Part shown: in pieces, positions 23,701-34,954 of the stretch
Layout of the letters: each line of letters begins with the position of its first letter
Position numbering within the stretch: the first letter of the stretch is position 1
Source: Capitella teleta
Lineage: Eukaryota > Annelida > Polychaeta > Capitellidae
Reading direction: 5' to 3'
NCBI GenBank assembly: GCA_000328365.1
Contig: KB307554.1
Coordinates: 196,461 to 260,460, forward strand
Length of the DNA: 64,000 nucleotides
Translations under genes and position numbers: made by a program
The notes under the pieces: model-generated
What the model was told of the DNA's origin: nothing
Databases searched by the model: none
The model's input: the letters and a program-made list of their open reading frames with translations, nothing else

Positions 23701-26126
23701 GATTCCCAACTGATGCTGCAGAAGCAAAAGGACGGGGCAGGCAGTAAAAATACCATACGTCAGCTCAGAAACCAGGTAGAAACACAAAAACTAGAGTCAT
23801 CTCCCCACTGTGAAATTGTTTGTCTTTGGCGTGGAGAGTTTTGTGCCATTAAGAGTAAGATGAACTCCTAGTTGTTCTTTTCACAGCTGGAAGATGTTGA
23901 GTTTGCAGCTGCAGCTGCCATTAAAGCACGTAAAGGAGCTGAAATGGAAGTTCACGATCTGCAGCAGCAGCTGGAAGACATTTCAAAATCTAAGAAAGAG
24001 TCTGAGGAACGTTGCATGCAACTGAGTCGCGATAACAATGACCTTCAAACTCAGTTGGAGGAGAATGATGAAGACAGCGCGGAACTGATGAAGAAGTACA
24101 AAGCGGCTGTGTCACAGGTGAGCGACCCTGCATGCCCTTCATCACTCTTTATCTCTCGTATTCCAGCAAAACGTGGATCTGATCACTTTCCAAGATCAGT
24201 CCAGACAAATTGAAGAACTCAAAATGGAGAATGAAACTTTGAGAGAAGAGGTCCTTGGTCTGAATTCTCGAGTGCAGTTTTACAAAGACTCAACTGTTGA
24301 TATAGAGTCTCAAAGACGACTTGAAGCTAAAATTAAGGAACTTGAGTCACGACTTGATTTTGAGGCTTCAACTCGGCAGAAAGCAGAGGTTTGCCTGAAA
24401 CTGATGTGTTTATAGTTATGTTCAATTTTCTGTCTGATTCAGACTCACCTCCTGCGGTGTAAAGAGCAGTTGAGTCGGTTGACTGATGATAAAACCACGC
24501 TTACGACTGATGAACAGAAGCAACAGGAAGTGATGAAGAGGCTACAGCGTCAATTGAGGGACGCTGAAGAGCAGAAGTCAGAGGTCGAACGCAGGGAGGC
24601 TGAGGCATCGAGCCGCAAACAGGAGCTGGTGAGCATTCCATCCTCAAATGGAAGCAAATCGACCTGCACATTTCATTTCAGGAACGCAAAGTGAGCAGCT
24701 TGGAGTCAGAGTTTGAGCAAAGCCAGAGCGACCTCAAACTGGCCTTCAAACGGATCAGTGACCTTCAAGGGATCATTGAGGATGACCTTCAGGATGATGA
24801 CAGCGATGAAGAGGAGGCAGTCAGCGATTACGACCATTACTCTGACTCCGATGACTCAGATTCAGACGAGGACGTCAGAGCGAATCACCGCAATAATCAC
24901 TCTTACGTGCGCGCCACTGGGGGCAGTGCTAGCAGTGGGGTGGAGGCAGCAGGAGGAGGCAGATCCAGTACCTCTGATACCAATGACAGTAGTAGGTAAT
25001 ATTTGTATGTTTGCAAGAAAAGCGTGAGTCAAAAGTAGAACAAAAACCTCTCACGATTGTAAAATTCCTTATTATAATTTACATTACTTTTAGTCTCATT
25101 TTCCTTGTCCCTTTGCACCATGTTTCTGGCATTGTCTTATTCCAATTGCACTTGGCTCCTAATCACCTCTACCTTTTTTAACTATCTCTCTGGTATCCGG
25201 TGATTTTCAATATCTGCGCATCCTAATCTTAACAAATGTGTGTCCGTCAGTGCATAAGATAACCGGGTCTCTGTATTTTCTTCCTCATGCGTCATCATTC
25301 ATGAATCAAAAAAAAAAAAATTGATCAAAGTGTGTGAACAATTATCCGTTCCTCTGAATTTGCATGGACATTAGCTTTCTGCCTTTCCAATATTGTATGT
25401 TATTTACAACCTGGTAGAAAACCCTTGATCTATATTCATCTGATTCAAGCCTTTTAGTGCTGTGTCTTTTTCTAAGTAAAGCCTTGTCGTCATACTGCTT
25501 CCCTGTAGTAGTTTGTATGAATGGCTGTGTGAGTGTTCATTTCCTGCATCATTTTGCTTCTTATATTCCTTTCTATCAATGTTTGCGTCTATTTGCTTTG
25601 AGCCAGCTTCCCCCTCAATATCCGCTTATTTTTAGTTTTGCGCAAGAAAGCTTATAATCCACTTTCAAAGGGATCATCATGTTAGAATGAAATGCTGGAA
25701 TCACATGTTCACTCTCGTAATAATGCTTTTGATTTTAGTTTTATTCAAAGCTTTTTCCTTCTCAATTCATTCATTTTGTTTTCAATTTGTGAGAACTAAC
25801 ATTCTGATCCAGTGAACCTTTGTTCTGCACAGTGTTTTTACAAAATAATTCCTGCTTAAGTGATGCATTTTGTGCACATGATGATCATGCATTCTAACAT
25901 TTCCCGCCCAAACCCCCTCGCCCCACCCTCTCTGGAAGAAGCAGCGATTATTTTCTTTAACTCTGCTATCACATTTTGTGCTTAATTCTTCAGCGTATCA
26001 GGAAGATCGATAGAAACCTCGGACACGCAACAATTCAACGTTAATCAAAACTCTTCGGCCAAAATCCTCCGCAAAATTGCCTCATTCCGCTTGAACAAAG
26101 TCTACTCTGAGGGCGAATTTGTGTGA
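8750..26126 (+). CDS. MYO18A: myosin-18 (PDZ-containing unconventional myosin)
   Basis: The gene has 28 coding exons, 6315 nt, predicted 2104 aa (human MYO18A is 2054). Exons: 8750-9940, 12934-13131, 13185-13578, 13628-13770, 13825-13925, 13980-14040, 14100-14503, 14557-14836, 14947-14976, 15308-15455, 15512-15668, 15789-15972, 16028-16235, 20740-20840, 20893-21231, 21988-22197, 22247-22486, 22536-22690, 22745-22868, 22919-23014, 23061-23273, 23323-23446, 23648-23775, 23887-24117, 24167-24388, 24443-24628, 24682-24995 and 25994-26126. All phases agree. Order: a Lys/Glu-rich start (MFGFMKK), a PDZ domain (about residues 265-365), a myosin motor with P-loop GRSGSGKT, an IQ-like neck, a long coiled-coil tail ([14 protein letters not shown]), and an acidic Asp/Ser tail. 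Switch I (NTSATRY) and switch II (DPPGFQNP) deviate from active myosins, as they do in MYO18A. The family is known as an actin tether at Golgi and junctional membranes rather than a motor. ATG 8750 was chosen because MFxxMKK matches the family start. Confidence 0.95.
9941..12933 (+). other. long MYO18 intron with GC-rich islands
   Basis: This 3 kb intron separates the PDZ exon from the start of the motor. Locally GC-richer blocks at about 10,250-10,560 and 11,700-12,250 carry open frames. The longest is a minus-strand frame of 173 codons at 11724-12245, which I do not recognise. A 13-base poly(C) run lies at about 11,125-11,138. No transposon ends were identified. Confidence 0.5.
14947..14976 (+). 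CDS. MYO18A: MYO18 30-nt cassette microexon
   Basis: This 10-codon exon ([10 protein letters not shown]) is flanked by tttcag and gtatgt, phase 0 on both sides. Skipping it joins SSQAL to VRSPNP, which is how the human protein reads at this place (HQSLVRSL). The exon is therefore an extra charged insert in the motor, in the segment just after the relay-helix region, and is probably alternatively spliced. Confidence 0.6.
16236..20739 (+). other. 4.5 kb MYO18 intron containing a candidate extra exon
   Basis: Most of this gene's introns are about 50-60 nt, but this one is about 4500 nt. It separates the motor body from the last motor segment and the neck. The first 2.4 kb is AT-rich with no recognised element. 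From about 18.7 kb GC rises, and a Ser/Pro-rich open frame occupies 19401-20189 (separate entry). A short GGCCAGCC/GGCTGGCC hairpin lies at about 20,450-20,485. Confidence 0.7.
19401..20189 (+). CDS. candidate alternative MYO18 exon / internal first exon, Ser/Pro-rich
   Basis: An open frame inside the 4.5 kb intron ends at a strong donor (GAGG/gtatgt, 20189/20190) in phase 1, exactly the phase needed by the MYO18 exon at 20740 (G|GT TTT CCT). The first in-frame ATG is 19457 ([14 protein letters not shown]), giving about 244 residues before the junction. They are low-complexity and basic, with many proline-directed sites such as [20 protein letters not shown]. If used as a first exon, it would make a protein lacking almost the whole motor but keeping the neck and coiled coil. 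If the weak AG at 19399-19400 is an acceptor, the 789-nt exon is also a frame-preserving cassette. The frame is compositionally biased, and transcription is not shown by sequence. Confidence 0.5.
21455..21540. repeat. 86-bp foldback with 13-bp perfect arms
   Basis: ATTTAAGGGGACT at 21455-21467 is the exact inverse of AGTCCCCTTAAAT at 21528-21540. It lies in the MYO18 intron 21232-21987. It resembles a tiny MITE or foldback element, but I did not find a clear target duplication. Confidence 0.55.
24996..26126 (+). other. MYO18 alternative 3' end
   Basis: Exon 24682-24995 can either read through its donor (AGTAG/gtaata) and stop at once (…DSSR, TAA at 24997-24999) or splice over 998 nt to 25994. 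The spliced form adds about 43 residues ending KVYSEGEFV. Both ends are sequence-supported, and the longer one is used in the gene model. Poly(A) signals (aataaa) occur at about 26,262 and 26,659. Confidence 0.5.
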
Positions 26127-26826
26127 GTTTCTATCGACATTTTTTTAGTAGCCTCTTTCTCCTTCTATGAACATCTAGTTATAAATACCTCGTTGCAATC
26201 AAACTTTTCGCTGCTAGATTATCATGGTGCTCTGTGTTTCCCCTAGTAACAAGTTGAATAAAACCGCGCTTCCAATGTGCTTTGCCATTCTGTTTCACCA
26301 TTCCAAAGAGTGCATAATATTGAAAAATATTAATTTCTGAGTTTTTGTTCTGATTTATTGTATTATTTTATTTTAGAGCAGAGAGGTCTAGTCATTTGAA
26401 TTGAATGTCTTTTTCCACCTCTCCCGTTGCATTTCAAGAGTGTAGTAAGACTTGTTTATTCACCTCGTAATATTTTTTTCATTCATTGTCGTTGTTCACT
26501 TAACTTATTATTGCTTTGAGATCTAAATGAAGTTTACTCTTTTTTTTTTTTCTGTCAGTTTCACTCATGCCGAATATTTGATGGGCTTTCTCATTGTGAT
26601 AACATAATATCTTACCAATGACTGCATTGTAATTGCATATTATATGATTTATACGCTGAATAAAATTATATAATTAATTTCTGTGTGTTTTATTATGTAG
26701 TACTGGTTCTAAAATTATACTTACATGTATTATGCTACCCACAATTAGCACAAGTCTAAGACAATAGTCAGTCCAATAATGTGATTTAATGAGAAAATGA
26801 ACGATTTGTACACAAGCATGAGAGCG

Positions 26827-29109
26827 TCAACCCCACTCAGCAAGAGGAGCGAGCTGAAAGGCGTCAGGAGGAGGGGGAAGCAAAGATGGAGGAAGATTTG
26901 GATGAGACAACAGATGAGGAGGCAGGGAGAAAGAGGTTTGGGCTGGAGGCGGAGTTTCTTTTGCTTCGTCATCGGAAGTCGTTGACTTGGATCTCTTCGC
27001 TAGCCACTCATCCAGAGTAGCTGAATCAGCAGGTTTTGCAGCGCTGCCTTTCTTCAACTTGGCTGTTATGGATATGATTAGTTGCACGATACACTGCATC
27101 AAGTGCTCACCTTGCTCTTGGAGTCGGAGTTTATATTCTTCGGTTAAATGGGAGAATCGGCAATTGTTGATGTAGTCACAATGCCCTAGATGAGAGTGAA
27201 TTATTGATTAGCAGAGAAAGATGCCAGCGAGATACCTCGGTTGAAGAAATTGCGGCAGGGAGGTTTCTGCATTTCCTCTTGCAATATGACTGAAGGATCT
27301 GTGAGGACAAAATTAAAAGAGTACATTTATAAAAATGACTGAGCAATTTGAAATTTAAGCCAACTCCCACTGAGCACTTCCTAGCTAAGTTCAGGGGTGT
27401 ACATTTGTATAAAGAGAGAGAGAGCATTTATTTGGCTATAAACCAACAAAAATCAAAAACACCATAAAAAATTAAGATAGTATATTAATATTATTAAAAT
27501 TATTATAGTATATTACATAATGATAGTGATAAAGGAAGGTACGGAACATTGTGATATAAATTATCGTGCAGTAATTTACAAGTGAAATGCAAAAAGCGCA
27601 GGAGGCCAGGCTAAGGCACTCGATAGTGCCGCTGACGCTCCGACCACCTATTGACCTAGGAAAGAAAATAGTAAAAAAGGGGAGAGATGAAGATAGAGAA
27701 AAAATAAATAAAACAGGCAGTATTATGAGTACAGTAGTACCTGCAAATAACAGTGCTGGATCCAAGAAAAAGTGTTCGTAGTTCGGGGGTGTTCGTTAGC
27801 CAAGGTTGGATAAAATTAGGTCACTTTGCATGAATTCAGCAATCAACAATAACAGCAATGAAGTATAATGTTTATTCATAGTTTATTGAATCATTTATCT
27901 TTCAATAAAATCTGTAATAAGTTAATCTCCACCGATGGAGTCTAACTCTACTCCATCTCTTTGAAACGTGCGTCGCCTCTGAGCGTGAGACTCCGCCTCT
28001 GAACCAGCGCTCGCGAGTCGGCATGCACCTCGGGGGAGATTGCCTCTGCTTGCTGCATTAACTTTTAGCGCCGTCGAGTGACCATGTGCTTACTCCAAAA
28101 TATTATCTCAACGACGATTTGGCTGATTTGACAGGTTAAAGTTAAGCCTTGCCCATTGACCCACTACAATTGACTTCACCCAGTTTTTTTTTTTTTTTTT
28201 TTTTTCAATTTTCTACTGTGTAAGCATAATTATGACCGCAATTTATTCTTGTATGAAGTGCAACATAACTTACATATCAGCCTTAATCATTTTGAATACC
28301 TTACGAGCCTTTAAAAACCACCGTTCAGGTGTTATAGGCGCCGTGCACACAGCCGTCTCAGCGGAATTCTATTAACTTGTGAACAATGAACAGGCACACA
28401 ACAACAGCTCACATGTATAATTACAGCAACCTATATACCCGCTAAACACTATAGAACATCGTTAATAGTGTGCTGTGTGCATTTGCCGTAAGATTTTATT
28501 ATCTTTTAATTGAAAAAATGTAAAATTAAAATATTTTATTTCTGAGGGGGGTGTTCGTTGTTCGCGTTTCGGGGTGTTCGCTGCTCAGGAGTGATTTCCT
28601 ATTGGTTAACATGGGAGTGAGTTGCATCCAAAGAAAACCGTTCGTTAGAGAGGACTGTTCGCTAGAGGTGTGTTCGTTATTCGCAGGTACAACTGACTGT
28701 ATAAGATCAAGATATCACAGACATAGACGCAGAGACGTTTCCCCAGAGGGGATCACAGACACAGATGAAAATCATGAATCGGATCGGAGTGTCAGGTGTA
28801 TTAACATGATAATAAATAGGGCTACTATAAGTATGAACTATGATAGCTGACATACTACAGCGAGACCCACGAGGTACATGGACCTCGCCCGATATATCTG
28901 TGCTGGAACTATGATAATTAAAATAATTATCATTCGTGGGCGATAATGAATGAAGAAATATTATCATGCCGACTGTGCCTACCTCTGAAGGAATCATAAT
29001 GAGCTTTTCGCATTCGTTGGTGGTGAACGCCATGGATGTGTTTCTTCCTCTGAGTAGGGTTGTCAGGGAAAGCTTTGTCACAATATTCGCAAAAGTATCT
29101 TCTTCCCAT
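26827..29109 (-). CDS. ZMAT5: U11/U12 snRNP 20 kDa protein, zinc finger matrin-type 5
   Basis: The gene has four minus-strand exons: 29109-28983, 27298-27236, 27185-27111 and 27062-26827 (501 nt, 166 aa; human ZMAT5 is 170 aa). The protein starts MGRRYFCEYCDKAFPDN, a U1-type C2H2 finger. It then has a CCCH finger, CRNFFNRGHCDYINNCRFSH (C-x8-C-x5-C-x3-H), the family's TLDEWLAKR motif, and a proline-rich C-terminus ending in AEWG (human ends VQWG). All splice phases agree. ZMAT5 is a component of the U11/U12 di-snRNP that recognises minor (U12-type) introns in the nucleus, so its presence implies a working minor spliceosome. Intron 1 (28982-27299) is enlarged by a pogo-like element and a repeat. 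The gene is tail-to-tail with MYO18, about 700 bases from that stop codon. Confidence 0.93.
27732..28699. mobile_element. non-autonomous pogo/Tigger-like element in ZMAT5 intron 1
   Basis: The left end is CAGTAGTACCTGCAAATAAC. The inverse of the right end is CAGTCAGTTGTACCTGCGAA. The ends are flanked by TA dinucleotides (27730-27731 and 28700-28701), the target duplication of the Tc1/mariner-pogo superfamily. Subterminal motifs of the type GGTGTTCGTT recur near both ends. No transposase frame is visible across its 968 bp. It lies within a host intron on neither splice site. Confidence 0.7.
28840..28950 (+). repeat. dispersed repeat copy (ACTACAGCGAG family)
   Basis: The segment contains gctgacatactacagcgag, then gacctcgcccgat, and later gtgggcgataat. 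The same three blocks recur at about 59,335-59,365, 60,770-60,880 and 60,414-60,510. It is an interspersed repeat of unknown class, located in ZMAT5 intron 1. Confidence 0.6.
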
Positions 29110-30650
29110 TTCGCCGAAATACGAGACCACGGTATGGCTCGCGGAATTCGATATGCGCAAGAAGAACGTTATGATTCTTGTTCGAGTAAAGCCGCGTTCA
29201 TATAATTACTAATATTATATTGCGCCTCAAAGCGGTTGATCCGAGCAATCCGTTTTTACTCCTGATCACTATAACTGGTATTCGTAACGATTTCAGATTC
29301 ATTACAGGTTTGAAAGCAAAATCATTGCGGGTATATTTAATGTAAACATGTTACCATACATCAAATTGAATAATGGAATGAAATTTGGCTAAATTGCAAT
29401 CGTTTGTAATCCTAATTATAAATTCTCACAGCACTGCTTCTCGGAAAGAAAACCAAAGCAGAACAAGTTATTCCAATAAATAAATATTCTCAGAGTTGTT
29501 TGGAGTTGTAAATGTTGACCCAAAACAATCATATTGGGAGATAATGTTGAAAAAACTTTTGAATCTTTTGAAGTGTAGAAATAAAAAAAAGTGTCACAAC
29601 ACAAAAGTTTGCGCTATTTTTATTTTTATTCAGTAAGTTTGAATCTTTTATCGCGATTTTTGCGTTTCGGAATTAAGTCATAATTATTACGATGTTAAAA
29701 CATAAATAGAAAGATAAAACCGTTTCCAACAAATTGGCATGAGTTAGACGTTTAATTGTGCGTCTGGCAGTTGCCGAGATGTGAAGAAAAATGTAGCAAA
29801 GTAACGCTCAGGTATCATCTGACGTCAGATGCAGAACTTACCCCCGAAGCGTTTTGGGCGAGAAAAAAGTTGCAAAATTATTGGGTTTTTTTACGATTCA
29901 AAGATTGAACAAACATATATTGATACAAAGTACCAGGAATCCAAAACGGAATTTCACACTCTGACGTGTCCGTGGCCCTTTAAGGTCTTTGATGATTTCT
30001 TAGCCCTGTCAAGTCACTACACCGAAGAATGCGTTTACATGTATTACCTTTACATGAAACAAGGCAATCTATATCCATATATATCCGAATTTCAAAGCAA
30101 AGCAGAAAAATTAATTGAGAGAATTTTCCCCTCGTATAAAGCCTCTTCTTCAATGACACACGCAAATGTTAAGCAATTGTTATTGAAAAACCTGTTGCTT
30201 GTTTGTCTTGAGATATTGTCAACGACTAAAGAATAGTGATTGCATAAACTATGTGTACATCCATTTATCCTGTGGTCAACTGTTCACTGCTGTTGCTTGA
30301 ATTTGTCACCCATGACATCAAATCATAAAGACAACAGATCACATCGGTCAAAGCAATCGAGGGTATGGAAGCACCGAATTACGGACAAGGCAATCCTGCA
30401 AGCTTTTTTAAGTCTAATAAACTATATGAGCGGATGAAACGATATTCCAAGAGCCTCTCCAAACTGGCTCATCCACTTTGAGAGGTAGTGAAGCAAAACA
30501 CCCTCTATCAGGCAACAGGCATCATTCAAAGCCATCAACGAGGATTGGTCTAAGAAACAAGCACCCACATAATAAAAAAAACCCTTCTTCCAGCCACATC
30601 ATTCAGATGGATGCAAAGGAGTTAGTGCAGTACTCTTGCAAGATGGGCAT
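29110..30650. other. ZMAT5 upstream region with one unrecognised reading frame
   Basis: This AT-rich spacer contains a full TGACGTCA (CRE/ATF-type) palindrome at 29820-29827. A 135-codon plus-strand frame runs from 29829 to 30236 (MQNLPPKRFGREKSCKII…), immediately after the palindrome. The frame has mixed composition and looks protein-like, but I do not recognise it. It has no clear splice partners and could be a relic of a mobile element. Confidence 0.35.
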
Positions 30651-30659
30651 CCGGTCATG

Positions 30660-33600
30660 TATGTGTAGCTGTACATCTGGCACAGTGCCTCCTTATCTCA
30701 AACTCGCCCACCCTGGGCCCCAGGGAATATCCCTGGCAAGATATAAACGCGATCACCTTTTGATTGAAATCAATTCTTCTCTAGTAACATCCTCGATCGT
30801 TTAATTTTCTTTCCTTTCGACCTGTGATCACTACACTGGTGACCCTGATATGCAGAAACAAGCAGGTAATTCAGGATCCAGCTCAACCATCTCGAACACT
30901 GTTTCGACTGTATCGCTAAAACTGCCACTGCCATGAACAGGAGACATCGAAACATGGTCCCACCAGATGGAAGCTCAATTTACCATTCGTGGAATCACAA
31001 ACAATGCAACCAGGCTTCATCATGTGGTTGCCGTGCTTAACTCAGATGTTGCAGCCAGAGTTTCCAACACCCTACATAATCCTCCCGCCACTGCTCTCTA
31101 CAAAGCCTTAAAGCAGGCGTTGCTTTGCTGACTATGAGCGCGCCATCACTATCAACACCATCATCAACCTTGGCGACAGGAAGCCATCAGTGATGATGGA
31201 CCATATGCCCTGCCCTCTTTGGAGCAATTAGGGCAAACTCGTGTTGCGTTTTCACTTCCCCAAGATCCTGTGAACGATGTCAGGGCAACTCTATCATACT
31301 CAACAAAAACCGATATGACTAAATTAGCCTCTGAAGCCGATTGAATTTTCCTATCCGGCTCCCCCAACAACCCATGATCCACAGTGCAACAAATGCGACA
31401 CTCTTGTGGATTGCATTTCATCAAAGGTCATTTCATTGGTGGTCAACGTCTTATTGATGCGCACACTTTTTTTTGTTAATGCACTGCATGCAACTTGCGT
31501 TTATCAGCCATTGTCGCTCTTACCGTGTCCCCAACTGACCCCTACAGTCTCCTGCTGCACCAGCATTTCCCAGAATCCTCAATCCCACCTTCGCTCTTTC
31601 TACACCTGATCATGGAGTGCATCACCACATCTGACAGCAGGAGGCCTTGTGCATTCCAAAGCTCGAAGTCTGCTCCAAATAAGCTGCTAATTTTTATGAA
31701 TGTATTAATGGAGATGGATTGCATGGACGCAAGTTTGGCAGTCCCCGGTCATCTCCATTGCATATGGTTAAAAAAGCAACGGCTGAAGACGTACGGTGAT
31801 TACAGTCAGTTAAATGCAATGTCTGTTCAATATTCCATTCCTCACATATTCTATATTCATATATTCCTTATATATTCTCAGGGCCAGTTGTAAAATTTTC
31901 TCAAAAATCGATTTAATCAGGGGATATCACCAAGTGCCAATCGATCCCGAAGACATCCCTAAAACTGCAATTACCAAGCCATTTGGCCTCTGGGAATTTT
32001 TCAGAATGCCATTTGCTTGCGTAACACAGCCTTTCCAAAGGCTGATGGATAGGGTATTGCAGGATTTGCTGCTTGTCTTTGGATGATATGCTCATATTTG
32101 GATGATCTACTCGTTGCCAGCCGATCCGCCCAAAGGGCCGGACCACATGCTTGAATGGAAACCTAAGATGTTAACCGCTTTTGCCATGGTGAAAAGCTCA
32201 TTACCAAATGCAACTCTCCTCAGCCACCCATTACCTGATGCAAGCATTGCTTTATCTACCGCTGCCTCTGATCTAGCGGTCAAAACAAACTGATCGCGGT
32301 TGGCAACCCTTATTTTTCGTCAGTCGCCAGCTGACCAACGCAGAAAAGAGATATAGTGCTTTTGATCGGGCACTTTTAGCTGCTTATCTCGGCGTGCATC
32401 GTTTTCGTTTCCTCCTGGAGGGCCGCAAATTCCCCATCTTCACGGACTGTTGCCCGTTAGTGGATGCTATCGACAAACCGGCAGAACCATAGTTTGCCAG
32501 GCAGCAGCCCCACCTGGCTTTCATCAGGGAATACACCACAAATATTTATCATATCGTAGGAAAAGATAACCTGATCGCTGATTGTCTATCCAGAACGTTG
32601 TTGCGTATCCCATGTGAGAGCATTAGCATTGGGCTTGATTACTCAGCAATCGCAGCAGCTCAAAAGACAAGTGAGGACGTCCAGGCATACAAAACGGCCA
32701 TATTACTGGACTCAGCCTGCGCCTGATGACCACGCCTAATGATGGCCTTGAGCTACTTTGTGACACATCACAATCTCTCCCGAGACTAGTTATCCTGCCT
32801 CGTTTCCGACGCAAGGTGTGTGATCTTGTTCATGAATATTCTCACCCAAGTGCTCGTGTTACTCGTGAGTTAATTTGCAAGCGTTATGTTTGGCACAACA
32901 TAGCATTATTGTGTTACTGCGTCGCTTTACCCACATCCACATCAACCTCGGAGGCCAGCTACTTGTCTCTGCAGGCTACAGCTACCTGTTCACCATCATT
33001 GATCGGATGACATGTTGGCCTGAGGCGCTTCCGTTTATTGGCATAACATCTATCAGTTGCGCTCGTGCTTTCATCGATAGCTGGGTCTCACGTTTCGGCA
33101 TAACTCTCGATGTTACTTCAGTTAGTGCTGCACAATTCACTTCCTCTCGTTGGGCCACTATGACAAACACCCTCAGAACACACCCTCATCAGACGACAAG
33201 CTTTCACCCACAAGGTATGATGGAACGCTACCACCGCAGCTGAACATCACACAACTTATCCCCGACAATACTTTTTGCCCATCCAAGATATAAATGCGAT
33301 CAGCTTTCAAATAAAATCAGTTCTTCTGTAGTACAGTCAAACCCTGTTAATCCGCCCTCCTCGATCTGTTCCCAAGGAAACTGATGGATAACGAAAAGGG
33401 CGGATTACATTTCAGACCAGAAATTGATGAAAATTGTGTGTCATTCTAAAACCCTAAAACCCATGTAATGCATTATCATAGTGGCATATACCATTAGAAA
33501 TGAAGCAGGATGTAAAAAGGATCTCACAAACGATCACATGAAGCCAATTAAAAAAAAAGTAATAAAAAAATTTAAAAAATCAGTGATGCTAAGCGGCATT

Positions 33601-34948
33601 GTTCAATCTGTTAGTGATAAGCCATTCCATCACGCCCAATCTGAGTAGCTCATCTCTATTTTCTTGCTTCGCTGTCTCTAACTCCTTGAAATTTGAGTTC
33701 AATGTTTGACAGCAAAGCCCGGCCCACTTTGTGGCTACTTGCATTGTCCAGAAGCAGCACGATGTGATGGTTAGCTCTCCTCATTTAGCGGTTCACTTTC
33801 TCCAGACAATCGTCAAAGAGAATTGCCGTCATCCATGCCTTGCTATTGCTTCCAAAGTCCATGTAGGAGGAGGGGTCAAATGTTTTCCCAAAGTACCAGG
33901 GGCGAGCTGCTTTTGCAATCACAAACGACTTCATCTTTTCAGATCCACTTGCGTTCGTGCACAGTGCTACAGTCACTCTCTTTTTTGAACGCTTTTGCTC
34001 AGAGACCTGCAGGATGAAAACGAAATCATGATCGATGATATGGAATCAATACTTATTCGAAGGGTAAATAATATGATCAATTTTCTATTCAATCGATTGA
34101 TTCGATTTAATTGGATAATTTAAAAAGGATAATTACCTTGTGACAAGCGAGAGTTTGATTCAGCCTAAGGCGAAAGAACAACCCAGTTTCGTCCTTCAAT
34201 TCCTAATGAACAAGAAACTCCTGCAGGTCATGTCGTTGACGACTGCTGGATCTGCACTTCTGGCCTCTCCTTCCAGAATCAGCCGCTGGATGGTTTTTCT
34301 TTTTTTTTTAAGCGAGTTAGCCATCCTGATGAGCATTCAAAGTTCTCTACTCCCAGCTCCTTGCCAAGCTGTCTGGTTTACAAGATGAACATTTCATCAT
34401 TAAGGGCAGCATTCCTGGTTGTCATGTCGCACATCCATATATTGCACTCGCTTCTCCACTCGATTGATCTCCACTCACAACTTCTGTCATCTCGTTCGTT
34501 CCGCTCCTGAACATCGCTTAACCCTGCGACCAATTAAAATAAAGACTTAACAGAATTTTGTTTGCAATTGATTCATTTTGTTTAAATAACTTGTTAAGCG
34601 TTAAATAGATTGGGAGGCGTCATTTGTTGTTAAACGGGCCCGACTTTAAAGAAATCGCGACAATTGACTTGTCATGGCTGATGTCTGTTTTTATCACGCT
34701 ATTTGGGGGGCAGATTACATGTGTTATTTGCAATGGTGAAGTGTAGATTCGTTCCCTAGAATTGTGGTTGGAGGCGGATAAACGAAAAGGGTGGATTACA
34801 TGACACAATTAGCACCACAAACGATTTGTCCCTGAGATTTTAGGGCGGATTACGAAAAGGGCGGATTATATGACGGTGGATTAACAGGGTCTGACTGTAA
34901 CATCATCAGTCGTTTCATTTTCTTTCCTCTTGACCTGTGATCACTACA
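30660..34948 (+). mobile_element. decayed Ty3/gypsy LTR retrotransposon (fossil), interrupted by a DNA transposon
   Basis: The relic reads on the plus strand. It has a 5' LTR (start uncertain, end at 30835), a gag-like area (about 30,840-31,130), reverse transcriptase-like sequence around 31.9-32.1 kb, RNase H-like sequence around 32.3-32.6 kb, and integrase-like sequence around 32.8-33.2 kb. The 3' LTR ends at 34948. The two LTRs share their last ~100 bases at roughly 86% identity by eye, so the copy is old. It is clearly broken, with many disruptions (of the order of ten or more) and lost segments. A pogo/Tigger element (33334-34897) is inserted within the 3' LTR. Confidence 0.8.
33334..34897 (-). 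mobile_element. pogo/Tigger DNA transposon inserted in the gypsy 3' LTR
   Basis: The left end is CAGTCAAACCCTGTTAATCC, and the inverse of the right end is CAGTCAGACCCTGTTAATCC. The ends are flanked by TA (33332-33333, 34898-34899). Several GGGCGGATTACAT-type subterminal repeats occur at both ends. The minus strand carries transposase remnants in order: a KDETGLFFRLRLNQTLA block (about 34,200), VALCTNASGSEKMKSFVIAK with MDFGSNSKAWMT (about 33,800-33,970), and IVLLLDNASSHKVG (about 33,710-33,770). These are the Tigger DDE-domain blocks. The N-terminal DNA-binding region is not recognisable, and stops and frameshifts separate the blocks, so it is inactive. Joining the sequence across the element restores an LTR stretch matching the 5' LTR. 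Confidence 0.85.
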
Positions 34949-34954
34949 TTTATG

